Shown here one piece after another: positions 10,183-19,179 of a stretch of DNA of 64,000 bases. Position 1 is the stretch's first letter. The number at the start of each line of letters is the position of its first letter. The notes beneath the pieces were generated by a model. It saw only the letters and a program-made list of their open reading frames with translations, searched no databases and was not told the origin of the DNA. Position numbers and translations under genes: made by a program. Origin of the DNA: Tetraselmis striata (lineage: Eukaryota > Chlorophyta > Chlorodendrophyceae > Chlorodendrales > Chlorodendraceae); the NCBI GenBank assembly GCA_006384855.1, contig VCJN01001754.1, positions 62,001-126,000 of the forward strand, given 5' to 3'.

Positions 10183-10370
10183 ATGATCTAAACTAGTTTA
10201 TGGGGTTTCCTCCCTCGACCTAACCGCTTTTCAGCTACAAGTGCTTTTCAGTGGTACGGGAACTAGGCACCTGTTGTTGCGCCCTTTTTGGGTGCAGCAC
10301 GAGTAGATATAAAAGCAGCCATAACAGCTGAGCTTGCCATCTTCCAGTTTTCGCTGCGTTCCACGCAGCG
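10183..10370 (+). repeat. Left terminal repeat (A1)
   Basis: Matches 13103-13290 and, inverted, 13-198. It ends in a perfect 7-bp hairpin stem (CGCTGCG/CGCAGCG). Confidence 0.9.
10308..10315 (+). promoter_or_regulatory. TATA-like box in the terminal repeat
   Basis: TATAAAAG lies 168 bp upstream of the gag ATG; the right repeat has the variant CATAAAAG. It is a plausible promoter for the element's own transcript. Confidence 0.5.
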
Positions 10371-10482
10371 ATGTTATAACTGTCTCGTACCAATTGCGAG
10401 CAAGGTCACCCCAGGTTGTTCAAGACCACACCCGGCTCACCACCCGAGTGTGATATTCTCATCCGTACGTCCGTGCGTTACC

Positions 10483-11358
10483 ATGCCAGATGGAGAAGAA
10501 CCCGTCGTTGAGCCGACACTCGAGTCGCTACACGCAGACGTGAAGGCTCAGTCTACATTACTGCGGGAGCTTGCTACGGCGATGGCCCAATTGACGGCTC
10601 GTGAGCGCGTTGTTGATAGAGAAGGAGCACATGGTTCAGGTTCCGGGCAGCGCGTCGCGGGACAGCCGACAGGCAGCGGGGGAGCCGCAGAGCGCCCCGA
10701 CTTGCTAGAGCTAGCCCAGAGCGGCCGTGTCGGAGCAAAATCCGTGAGTGACGAGGATGACTACCTCGCGGTGCCAGAACTACTGCAGAGAGCAGAGTCT
10801 GGTTACGAGGCCGTTCGACCGGTCAGCCGAGTGCCTGGACTCTTTCCCCTGAGCACCGACCTAACGAACGAGTACCTCAAGCATGATGACCGGCGTCTGC
10901 CGGCCCAGGAGGAGTATTTATGGATGTCGTGTTTCGGCGCCCACATGGCCGCACTTTTCGTGGCGCTTAACGAGTTGCTGCCTTATGTCCCTGCTGCAAA
11001 TCAGGACTTCACCCCCTACCTCGCGAGAGCTCGGAACCACGGTGAAGCCATCGACAAGGCGTTTCGCTTTCGTTTGGCCTTCCTATGGAGGCTTAATGAG
11101 GTCAAGCGTGTGCACGGTGACCAAGGTGTTCTAGACGTGCTGCGAGCTCAACACTTTCAGCCTGCTTCTGAGCCTCTGGGTTCCGCGATTTTTGGGGACC
11201 TCATGAGGGACTACGAGCGTCGCATCTTCGAGGCGACTGTGGCCAGCAGCGCCAAAGCAACCGCTACTGCTCGGGTGGCGGCAGCAGCTGCAGGTCGCGG
11301 ACGTGGACGAGGACGTGGCGGTGGACGCGGGCGTGGCCGCGAAGGTGAGCACGAGTGA
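10483..11358 (+). CDS. Gag-like protein of the DIRS-type element
   Basis: Start chosen at ATG 10483 (context TTACCATGCC), downstream of the terminal repeat; 291 codons to TGA. The N-terminus (about residues 10-40) is Leu/Ala-rich and likely coiled-coil, and the middle is acidic. The 110-250 region resembles the globular part of DIRS-type gags (LFPLSTDLTNEYLKHDDRR, then FRLAFLWRLNEVKR). The C-terminus is an RG-rich tail (GRGRGRGRGGGRGRGR) expected to bind nucleic acid. The stop is followed by CGGTGTGG, an arrangement shared exactly by the gag at 23226-24266. It is intact and likely translatable. Confidence 0.75.
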   Translation: MPDGEEPVVEPTLESLHADVKAQSTLLRELATAMAQLTARERVVDREGAHGSGSGQRVAGQPTGSGGAAERPDLLELAQSGRVGAKSVSDEDDYLAVPELLQRAESGYEAVRPVSRVPGLFPLSTDLTNEYLKHDDRRLPAQEEYLWMSCFGAHMAALFVALNELLPYVPAANQDFTPYLARARNHGEAIDKAFRFRLAFLWRLNEVKRVHGDQGVLDVLRAQHFQPASEPLGSAIFGDLMRDYERRIFEATVASSAKATATARVAAAAAGRGRGRGRGGGRGRGREGEHE

Positions 11359-11452
11359 CGGTGTGGGGCGCCTTTCGTCGGAGCTGCTGGAGCTTTGCGA
11401 GGCCACCTTTCGGTGACCGCCGCAAAGCGCACCCTTGCAGCTCAATGGCGGG

Positions 11453-12982
11453 ATGAGCGCCTTGTGTCAGGACCTGACCCCCCCCACCTTACAGACTTCA
11501 TTTAGACCTTCCTCGGTGCGGCGCTTCTTACAGCTACAGCCGAGTGCGGCTCAACCATCCGCACACCTGCACATGGCGGCTCAACCAACCGCCTCCCGTA
11601 CCATTCCCTCAACGCGTCCGTCGGTTGTTACATTGCGTGTTACAACTGGCTCGCAACGACCAAGCTTCGCGCGCGTCCGTTACGCGCGTGACATGCGCCA
11701 CGAGCGTGAAGGGCGCGCGGGGCGGCCCTCCTACCCGAACCTAGCCCCGCAAACCCGTACTGGTGCTACTGCAAACCCGTCCAGCAACTACCGGCCAGCC
11801 GCCGGGAACCTAACCGCTGCTGCCGAGTACTTTGCGAACAGTAGTCGCACCTCTGGAACTCTGTCGGTAAAACGACGCACTTACGTAATTGACGAGCCCA
11901 AAGCTGTCGCCCCCTGGGCTGCTTCACTACGATCTCGACTGCAGGAGGCTTCCGGCTTAGACGAGTTAGGACAACGGACACTCGACCTGCTCTCCAGCTC
12001 CCTCACCGCTCAGACACTCAAGAGCTACGCCGGCAGACTGACTCAGTTTGCGGAGTTCTGCCACGACTCCGAGAACATCAGCCCTCTCGAGGCGACCACT
12101 GCGACTGTCGTTCGGTACGTTGCTTGGATTGGTGAGCGAGGGCACATTGGAGCTAATTCCCTGCAACCTTACTTGTCTGCAATCAACACGTTCTTCGAGC
12201 TGCACAACCTCGACCCCATCGCCAAGGACAGTCTACACCTCACTTCGGCAAGGCGTGGGTTGATGCTGCGGCAGCGCCGTCTGGAAACAGCCCCTTTGCG
12301 AGTTCCTCTGCCTGCCGATGTAGCTCACCGCTTCGTCACAAAGGCCGAGCTGATTGTGTCTGCTCCCACCCCAGAGTACCAACACGACTTTCGAGCCCTC
12401 GTGGCCTCGGTTGTCAACTTCATGTTCTTCGACGGAGGACTTACTGGCGTCTCCTGCCGAGTGCGGGATGTGCATGTCGACAATTACAACATTACCCTGC
12501 AGGTGTACCGCGAGAAAGGCCGCGCTGGCCGACGGGGGCGCGACGACCTGCGCGTACTCCTCCTTCCGGTGGCCGAGCACCCCCGAGTCGCACGTCTCAT
12601 GCACCACTTCATCGACACGGTACGGTCTGTCCCCCTGGTTACTGTTGCCTCGGCTGAAACAAACTTCTGGGCGGTCACCCCGAGCGAGCAGTCAGAACCT
12701 TGGACTGCCGCTACAATGTCGGACTGGCTGTCTACAACCGTCCGTCTTGTCGGTGTTGCCCCTCCCGCCGGCACTTCCTGGACCTCACACAGCCTTCGCA
12801 AGGGAGCAGCGTCTGCGGCCAACGCCATCGGGGTACCATTGTCCCGCATTCGCTACCAAGGCGGCTGGGCCACTAACTCCGACGTCGTTCTGGACTACAT
12901 CGACCCCAACGTTCTTCCTTCCCCTGGCGCACGGTTCTTCTTTGGCCACATCGCCCCCCTCCGCCACTTTCAAGTCCAATAG
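11453..12982 (+). CDS. Tyrosine recombinase of the DIRS-type element
   Basis: Start set at ATG 11453; 509 codons to TAG. Residues 1-150 are low-complexity. A SAM-like core-binding domain follows (SSSLTAQTLKSYAGRLTQF, then VVRYVAWIGERGHIGANSLQ). The catalytic domain has HSLRKG (motif H-x-x-R) and YIDP with the expected nucleophile Tyr. At the first catalytic Arg, where the second element in this window reads FLCRAESG, this one reads FFDGGLTG, so Gly appears to replace Arg. If the alignment is right the enzyme would be inactive although the frame is intact. Role: integration of circular DNA copies without target duplication. Confidence 0.8.
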   Translation: MSALCQDLTPPTLQTSFRPSSVRRFLQLQPSAAQPSAHLHMAAQPTASRTIPSTRPSVVTLRVTTGSQRPSFARVRYARDMRHEREGRAGRPSYPNLAPQTRTGATANPSSNYRPAAGNLTAAAEYFANSSRTSGTLSVKRRTYVIDEPKAVAPWAASLRSRLQEASGLDELGQRTLDLLSSSLTAQTLKSYAGRLTQFAEFCHDSENISPLEATTATVVRYVAWIGERGHIGANSLQPYLSAINTFFELHNLDPIAKDSLHLTSARRGLMLRQRRLETAPLRVPLPADVAHRFVTKAELIVSAPTPEYQHDFRALVASVVNFMFFDGGLTGVSCRVRDVHVDNYNITLQVYREKGRAGRRGRDDLRVLLLPVAEHPRVARLMHHFIDTVRSVPLVTVASAETNFWAVTPSEQSEPWTAATMSDWLSTTVRLVGVAPPAGTSWTSHSLRKGAASAANAIGVPLSRIRYQGGWATNSDVVLDYIDPNVLPSPGARFFFGHIAPLRHFQVQ

Positions 12983-13102
12983 GACTCCGTCAGCAGCGGT
13001 GGCCTTCCCGGTGCCTCCTTCATGACCTGGCGCTGCCACTTCTCCGTCAATCCACCGCTCTCTCCGTTCGCTCATGACTGGCAAAACCAGACTTAACTTG
13101 AA

Positions 13103-13290
13103 ATGATCTAAACTAGTTTATGGGGTTTCCTCCCTTGACCTAACCGCTTTTCAGCTACAAGTGTTGTTCAGTGGTACGGGAACTAGGCACCTGTCGTTGC
13201 GCCCCTTTTGGGTGCAGCACGAGTAGACATAAAAGCAGCCATAACAGCTGAGCCTGCCATCTTCCAGTTTTCGCTGCGTTCCACGCAGCG
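13103..13290 (+). repeat. Right terminal repeat (A2)
   Basis: Direct copy of 10183-10370 with about eight differences; the same terminal hairpin is present. Confidence 0.9.
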
Positions 13291-13329
13291 CCCCCCCTGA
13301 CTCCGTTTTCCCTCCACGCTTTCGCTAAA

Positions 13330-13523
13330 TGTTATAGTACAGTAGTACTAGCGCAGCGACTGCAGTATCCTGGGCGCCCGCCAGGCGCGCGCGCCGCGTC
13401 ATGGCGGCGCGGGCACTGCGGGCGCCACACACTTCCTTTAACCTCACCGCATCCTCCTGCCCCTCCCACTCGGCTGCCCCTCGTCAAGGGCCCACGCCCG
13501 TGCCCTGCACCAGGGCTATAAGA
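13330..13523 (+). repeat. 5' LTR
   Basis: Matches 14616-14810 except for a few bases, including one single-base indel near the end. Confidence 0.9.
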
Positions 13524-13537
13524 GGTTATGGGCCCTC
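13524..13537 (+). promoter_or_regulatory. Primer-binding site, initiator-tRNA anticodon type
   Basis: The LTR is followed at once by GGTTATGGGCCC. This is complementary to the GGGCCCAUAACC found around the anticodon of eukaryotic initiator tRNA-Met, the same internal priming site known from Drosophila copia, rather than to a tRNA 3' end. Confidence 0.7.
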
Positions 13538-13616
13538 CTAGCCTCACAGCGTCGCTTCCCGCAGTGTGCTCCGTCTCGATGCGCCGCGCCCGCCTGCACG
13601 GCGCGCTCTCCCGGCC

Positions 13617-13976
13617 ATGTCGCCCGGTTTCTCCGTGAGCGTTTGTATGTCCGACCTCATGCCTGCCCCGCCGCCGCCAGGCGCCGGCGGATCCTCCGAC
13701 CAGTGGCCCGCACTCGGCCAATCCTTTGGCCCCCTATCCCCTGCCTCCTGGGGACAAGTCAGCTCTGCAGCGGCGCAGCACGCCGTGCAGATCCAGCAAG
13801 CTGCCTCAGCCGAGCAGATGTCTCAGCTACTCGCGCTGATGCGAGACATCGCGCACGATGCTGCCACGGCCGCCGTCCGAGCGATTCTGCAGGCACATGG
13901 CCTGCCCCGGCTCTCTCTTCAGCACGAAACGGCGCAGCCGGAGCTAGTGCCTCTGCCGCCTGCCGCCCCCGCGTAG
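13617..13976 (+). CDS. Truncated copia gag-like ORF
   Basis: ATG 13617 (GGCCATGTCG) to TAG, 119 codons. Pro/Ala-rich ends enclose a helical centre (AAAQHAVQIQQAASAEQMSQ, then LALMRDIAHDAATAAV) likely to be coiled-coil. No CCHC knuckle remains. It continues in another frame as Pro/Ala/Arg-rich repeats (about 13980-14200), suggesting expansion of a CCG/GCC-rich repeat. Confidence 0.45.
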   Translation: MSPGFSVSVCMSDLMPAPPPPGAGGSSDQWPALGQSFGPLSPASWGQVSSAAAQHAVQIQQAASAEQMSQLLALMRDIAHDAATAAVRAILQAHGLPRLSLQHETAQPELVPLPPAAPA

Positions 13977-14204
13977 CCAGAGCCCGTGCCTCCGCCGCCT
14001 GCCGCCCCCGCGCAGCCGGAGCCGTGCCTCCGCCGCCGCCGCCGCCCGCGCAGCCGGGGCCCGTACCGCCGCCATATCAGCGCCCGCCGCTTTCCCGCTC
14101 GCTGCCAGCACCTGCCGCAGTCACCTCAGCGCCCGCCGCTATCCCTTCAGTCGCCGCCATCTTGCCAGCGCCATCGCCACCGACAAGGCCCCGCTCCCCC
14201 GAAA

Positions 14205-14564
14205 GGACCATGAAACGTATCGGTGCTGGTTTCCTGGGCTCTGTCAACTTCGTCACGATGTGCACCGGACCGGACGTCGCCTTCGCTATCAGCGTGCTCA
14301 GAAGGTTTCAGTCTGCCCCGCAGAAGACCCACCTCATGCGTGCTCTACCATCTCGAAGGCACCCCTGGCCTGGGCATCACCTACGGGGCCACTGAACCGG
14401 GGGGGCGGGGGGGGGCTCGCCTCGTAGTCTACTTAGACTCCGACTGGGCCGCTGACACCAGCAACCGGCGCTCTCAGTCCGGTGCTATCAGCATGCTCAA
14501 TGGTGCCGCCATTGGATGGGCTCATCAAAGCCCTGCCAGAACCTACTCACACCCTGCTGCTTAG
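14205..14564 (+). pseudogene. Copia RT/RNase H C-terminal fragment
   Basis: Across one frame change it reads GSVNFVTMCTGPDVAFAISV, then LYHLEGTPGLGITYG and VVYLDSDWAADTSNRRSQSG. These are the end of the RT and the first RNase H aspartate region of Ty1/copia polyproteins. A G-rich insertion near 14400 separates the two parts. Confidence 0.8.
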
Positions 14565-14615
14565 ACAAGCATGGGCACTAGTCAACTGTATGATCGGCCT
14601 ATGCTTGAGAGGGGC

Positions 14616-14810
14616 TGTTATAGTACAGTAGTACTAGCGCAGCGACAGCAGTATCCTGGGCGCCCGCCAGGCGCGCGCGCCGCGTCATGGCGGCGCGGGC
14701 ACTGCGGGCGCCACACACTTCCTTTAACCTCACCGCATCCTCCTGCCCCTCCCACTCGGCTGCCCCTCGTCAGGGGCCCACGCCCGTGCCCTGCACCAGG
14801 GCTAATAAGA
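14616..14810 (+). repeat. 3' LTR
   Basis: 195-bp copy of the 5' LTR, followed by the target duplication CTAAA. Confidence 0.9.
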
Positions 14811-14815
14811 CTAAA

Positions 14816-15049
14816 CCATCCTGCCAATTTCGGCTCTAATATGCCGATGTACCGCGGCGCAGCAATCATGTCTGTTTTAATCCTAGTACTTCGACAGCGC
14901 TACATAGCGACTACCGAAGAAACGCGTTTTTAGGCTAGCAGAAAGTACCAGTACGAGTAGACGCAGCGAGTGCGCAGCGCCTAACCGTAAATTACACGTA
15001 CAACTGTATATACGGCAATCCAAAAAGCGCTTTAGAAGACTAGAGGTGC
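14816..15049. other. Intergenic, no gene seen
   Basis: Continuation of the DNA interrupted by the copia insertion. No frame or motif of note. Confidence 0.5.
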
Positions 15050-15054
15050 CCGTA

Positions 15055-15268
15055 TGTGAGGAGATCATGTTAGGGTCACAACCCTAGATCTCGACCTCAC
15101 TGAATGCCCTCCTACGTAATCTCATTAGCACTGCTGACTAGATTACCACACGCTTGACAGCGCCGGCGTGGCATCCCGCCGACTGCTGAATATATACAGC
15201 AGCGCAGACCACCTTGTAAATAATTCACTTTCACCACCACCAACTCTGGAGCCGACCATCTCGCCACA
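15055..15268 (+). repeat. 5' LTR
   Basis: 214 bp, TGTGAG...CCACA, seen as identical to 18854-19067. Confidence 0.95.
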
Positions 15269-15287
15269 TTTGGTGCTTCTACCTACG
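15269..15287 (+). promoter_or_regulatory. Primer-binding site
   Basis: TTTGGTGCTTCTACCTAC follows the LTR and begins with the TGG expected opposite a tRNA CCA end. The same 18 bases follow the gypsy 5' LTR at 28016. The tRNA cannot be named from this window. Confidence 0.7.
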
Positions 15288-16023
15288 TCGATCACGGAAC
15301 TCTTTCGCTACCCAGCAATCTCACCGACGACCACACCACCTGCTCGTGACTACGAGGACGGTATCTTTTGCCCGTATCACTTGCTTTTACTGAGTCGTCG
15401 ACCAAACTCGTCAATTACCGCTGCCGACGAGCGGAAGTGCTGCCCGATCTGCTGCGCGATCCTCTTTTCTCAAAACACCAACTCGTCACACAATACCATA
15501 CCATACCACCAAAACTCATACCTCCACTCGTGTAGGCTTGTCTGAGACTTGCCCACTCGTACTCGTAAACCTCACCACTGCGCTCGCGAGTTGATACACT
15601 CGCTTGTTGAGCTTTTCAGTGCAGTCGTCACTCGCACGTGTCGACTCGTCACTGACGAGTCGAGTCGTCACTTTTGAGAAAAACTTGGTCCACAGGTCGA
15701 CAAGTTGTCGGACCAACGAGCCACCACCAAACCAGTTAACAGCTTTCCCGTAGCAGAGTTGCACCAGTACTCACAATACTGCGTGTCGCTACGTGGACCG
15801 TTTCACAGTCGGCTTTTTGATTACCCGCACCAGCAGTCGCTGATAACGACTCGCTAATACGCGGTGCTTTTGTAAGAAAAGGCTCTCAAGCCTCTTGTTC
15901 TCAACAACGTTTGCCGACTCGCACTTGCACATTACACTGTGCTTTTTAACACTTGACATCACACTGTGCGTTGTCACAGACATTTCACACACGACTTTTT
16001 GTTTCCGACCTAAACTCATCACA

Positions 16024-17700
16024 ATGAGCTGGTCGACCCCGCAAAATTTTACGACCTGGAGACAAGTTGTCGACAGGTATCACAGCACTGCCCATAGGTT
16101 GGGGCAGCTTGCTATCAAAACCTGGGCTGTATACGCTCTCGAACAGTGGAATATCTCTGAAAGTCATACAAATATACACACCACACTCGAGGCTAAAAGC
16201 CAAACACTCGGTACATTCATTTCCCTCATTGCCGAGCAACAACATCACCGTTTTGACGAGGCGGCAACCGATGCTACTGACATACTAACAAGTCCACAAT
16301 ATGTTATCGATATGTTGCCAGCAATATACCTGCGCTGGTTCATCGACTCTCAAAATCAGCATCTCAATGCCGATGATAGAGCACATGCCGATGTTTTGCT
16401 TACCACAGCAATTGTTCAATACAACACGGCATGTCATATCAGCTATCAAGCTGAAGTGTTTGCTGATGGCAATGCGTCCAACAACGTTGACACCATGGGC
16501 TGCCTTCACCCTCAGCTGCAACCTTTGAAAGTCAGAAATGATTTCTTAAGTGACAACGAAAAGTTGCACCATGACACTGGTGCTTTACTCAACCCTTCAG
16601 ACTATATGAAGTGGATTGACATGCTGAAACCAATACTTACTGATATATTGTGGACAACTAGTGCGGAGCGTTACGCACTCAACAGCATCAATAAATCCTC
16701 CACCTCTTACAAAACTTTTGCCGACCTCATGAGTGAAAGGGCAATTTGCTCTCCTAACACTCAACATACCGCTTTCTCTGAGTTTGACCAAATGGCAGCT
16801 ATATCGTTTCCATACTTGATGAAAGAGACTAGCAAGTTGCCAGGCAACAACATTACTTTTACGGTGGACTGGGCAATGAATTTTCTGAAGCCCGCACAGA
16901 GCGGCACATACCCTACTTTCTTAAGATGGGTGCTTGCTCTCCACCAATGGAAGGGTGTCAACCCTCAGCCCATTGCCTTGCAGTCTTACATTTTAAACAA
17001 GCTGCCTAGAGCTCAGAAAATACAGTTTGAGACATACATGTCAAGTAAAATTGATGATGATACAACCATCATTACCATACCCTTATTGAGTAAGGCAATG
17101 CAGCACATACAAACGTTACAGATGTTGCAAGACCCTAAGCAACATCTTGTTCAATCATACATGCAGCAAGAGACTAATGCCGAGGCTCTCACACCTATGC
17201 ACTATGCTGCAACTACCAATCGACCCAGAACTAACAAGAGGGGACGATACAATATCCAGTTTCATAAGACTGGCACTACTGACAGAGAACAATACCACAA
17301 AGCCCAGAAACCGAAGTTTGATTGGGTGTCACCTGATGGCACACCAATCTGTTCTTACTGTAAGGGCTTGGGCCACACATATCACAAATGTTTTGGCCTC
17401 CAAAAAGACAGGGATAATGACACAGAGGACCACAAAAACATACACAAACATGACCGGCCAACCGGCCAATTACCAAACACAATCAAACACAACACCAACA
17501 ACCAAAAGACCCATTACAACAAAACAACTGCTGCTGCTCGCAAGAGTGGTGGTATGTACAATGATGACAGTGACACAACAAACCTTAGGGCTGCTCTTAA
17601 AAATGCGCAAGAACAATTGACTGCGCTGAGCAAACACATGGCACAAAAAGGTGCCCAATCAACCGCAGAGACCAACAACAAAACAACTACTACCCACTGA
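16024..17700 (+). CDS. Intact gag with CCHC zinc knuckle
   Basis: ATG 16024 (ATCACAATGAGC) to TGA, 558 codons. Residues about 60-400 form a long helical capsid-like region (for example YVIDMLPAIYLRWFIDSQNQ, FLRWVLALHQWKG). Around residue 442 there is CSYCKGLGHTYHKCF, a C-x2-C-x4-H-x4-C knuckle expected to bind the element RNA. The C-terminus is Asn/Thr/Lys-rich with a short coiled-coil (LRAALKNAQEQLTALSKHMA). No protease follows. The base composition is far more AT-rich than in the copia and DIRS elements, matching the gypsy element instead. The uninterrupted frame suggests selection or a very recent insertion. Confidence 0.85.
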   Translation: MSWSTPQNFTTWRQVVDRYHSTAHRLGQLAIKTWAVYALEQWNISESHTNIHTTLEAKSQTLGTFISLIAEQQHHRFDEAATDATDILTSPQYVIDMLPAIYLRWFIDSQNQHLNADDRAHADVLLTTAIVQYNTACHISYQAEVFADGNASNNVDTMGCLHPQLQPLKVRNDFLSDNEKLHHDTGALLNPSDYMKWIDMLKPILTDILWTTSAERYALNSINKSSTSYKTFADLMSERAICSPNTQHTAFSEFDQMAAISFPYLMKETSKLPGNNITFTVDWAMNFLKPAQSGTYPTFLRWVLALHQWKGVNPQPIALQSYILNKLPRAQKIQFETYMSSKIDDDTTIITIPLLSKAMQHIQTLQMLQDPKQHLVQSYMQQETNAEALTPMHYAATTNRPRTNKRGRYNIQFHKTGTTDREQYHKAQKPKFDWVSPDGTPICSYCKGLGHTYHKCFGLQKDRDNDTEDHKNIHKHDRPTGQLPNTIKHNTNNQKTHYNKTTAAARKSGGMYNDDSDTTNLRAALKNAQEQLTALSKHMAQKGAQSTAETNNKTTTTH

Positions 17701-18841
17701 ATAATTTCAGAATAATCACACCTGCCCACAAAACAATCAATCACCACCTCAAAGATAATCCCCACTGCTTGAAAACACTAACTCATGCTGCTCAGGTGCA
17801 AGCTGGAGCTTGGTGAGCCCCCCACCTTCATCATTTGATGTTACTATTGCTTGTACTCATCACAACACTTCACAAAACAAACAAAACAAAGAACACCTGA
17901 TAAAACAAACAAACCAAACATACAAAACACACAAACAATCAAAACAAATAAACAAAACAATACACCACACAAACAATGAAAACAAACAAAACATACAAAC
18001 CAACAAAACAAACAAAAATATACTACCTGAAAACAGCAAACACGTGAAACAAAACATAAATGATAACAACAATGAGAGACCGCGGTTGACAACAACACAA
18101 GCCCTAAACCAACCTGCCGCAATCGAGCATATGCTCTTGCGATGTGTCACCATATGAATTCATGTGTGGTATACTCCTGCCATACTGGGTTCCGATGTGG
18201 TGGCAGCTTTAGGAATCAATGGTGTGGATTGTGCTCAGCCAGCCGTATCCCCTGGGGGACGCCCTAGGTGCGGGTCCTGGTCATGACTGCCACTTGTCTC
18301 AATAATCGGTTCCAACCCGGAGGCAAGATCCATTTGATTCTGACAAGCACCCGTCATGCTGAACCTCATGACAACCTACCGCCGTGGTGCCCTGTCTTCG
18401 GAGGGGTACTGGTTCACACGGTAGTACGGCTTTGAGAGTGCCTCTTAACAATGCACAATGATCATTGCCCTTTACCAACATGTCCGCTCTGCTTTGCATC
18501 GGGCCAACAACAGGCTGTGGTCTTTGGGTCTTCCACGGTCGCGCCATCAACGGCGTAACACACACTGTCATCAACACAGACATTGACCTCCAAAACACAT
18601 ACAAAAAAACCTCAAAAACCCTTTTTGTGTCATTATTACTATCACATTCTACCTGTGACACACCAAAGTTCCCTGTCGTTGACAAACATTCACTTCGGAG
18701 TTTCAACTCTGAAAATCTGCCATGCTGATTTTTCAGCGTGTGACTGTCACCTGACAATGACATATGTTGCTGCTGCATTTGCTGACACACTGCGCTGCCA
18801 TACACTTTTCCACATATATCACCGCCAGTTGACACCTTTAT
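17701..18841 (+). other. Non-coding 3' part of the gag-only element
   Basis: Contains an A/C-rich ACAAA-type repeat region (about 17870-18020) and short open stretches with no retroviral domain. I looked for RT, RNase H and integrase motifs and found none. Confidence 0.6.
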
Positions 18842-18853
18842 GGCGGGGAGGAA
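18842..18853 (+). promoter_or_regulatory. Polypurine tract
   Basis: GGCGGGGAGGAA directly precedes the 3' LTR; the gypsy element has GCGGGGTGGAA in the same place. Confidence 0.75.
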
Positions 18854-19067
18854 TGTGAGGAGATCATGTTAGGGTCACAACCCTAGATCTCGACCTCACT
18901 GAATGCCCTCCTACGTAATCTCATTAGCACTGCTGACTAGATTACCACACGCTTGACAGCGCCGGCGTGGCATCCCGCCGACTGCTGAATATATACAGCA
19001 GCGCAGACCACCTTGTAAATAATTCACTTTCACCACCACCAACTCTGGAGCCGACCATCTCGCCACA
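18854..19067 (+). repeat. 3' LTR
   Basis: Copy of 15055-15268, followed by target duplication CCGTA. Confidence 0.95.
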
Positions 19068-19179
19068 CCGTACGCTGCTGTGCGAGGTGCGGGACGATCA
19101 CAGACGTTCTGGTACGTTCTGGTACCGCGCAAGGATTAGGTAGTACATGATTACATGAGCCAGCTGCAAAAATTCAAGA

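Larger units (their letters stand above)
10183..13329 (+). mobile_element. DIRS-type tyrosine-recombinase element lacking RT
   Basis: 188-bp direct repeats (10183-10370 and 13103-13290, about 4 percent different by eye) flank a gag-like ORF and a tyrosine-recombinase ORF separated by 94 bp. No reverse transcriptase or RNase H lies between them, unlike the complete element at 23005-27912. It is either a deletion derivative or a lineage depending on RT in trans. The right end continues past the repeat for at least 39 bp and is cut by the copia element inserted at 13330. I could not find the paired short repeats (B1/B2) that the second element has. Confidence 0.8.
13330..14810 (+). mobile_element. 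Internally deleted Ty1/copia element
   Basis: LTRs of 194 and 195 bp (13330-13523, 14616-14810) start TGTTATAGTACAG and end TAAGA. A 5-bp target duplication CTAAA flanks the element (13325-13329 and 14811-14815). The interior keeps only a gag start and a fragment from the end of RT/RNase H, so protease, integrase and most RT are deleted. The LTRs differ by about three positions by eye, so insertion was fairly recent. It inserted into or just beside the right end of the DIRS-type element. Confidence 0.9.
15055..19067 (+). mobile_element. Gag-only LTR retrotransposon, complete
   Basis: Two 214-bp LTRs (15055-15268, 18854-19067) look identical by eye, start TGTGAG and end CCACA. They are flanked by the 5-bp target duplication CCGTA (15050-15054, 19068-19072). 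The interior has a primer site, one intact gag and a polypurine tract, but no protease, RT, RNase H or integrase. This fits the non-autonomous class of terminal-repeat elements carrying only gag. Enzymes must come from another element; the gypsy element at 22896-36671 shares the primer-site sequence and LTR ends. Confidence 0.9.

Noticed and set aside
10183..13329. Crypton (recombinase-only DNA transposon)
   Set aside because: A gag-like ORF with an RG tail and long terminal direct repeats are present, which fit a DIRS-type retroelement instead.
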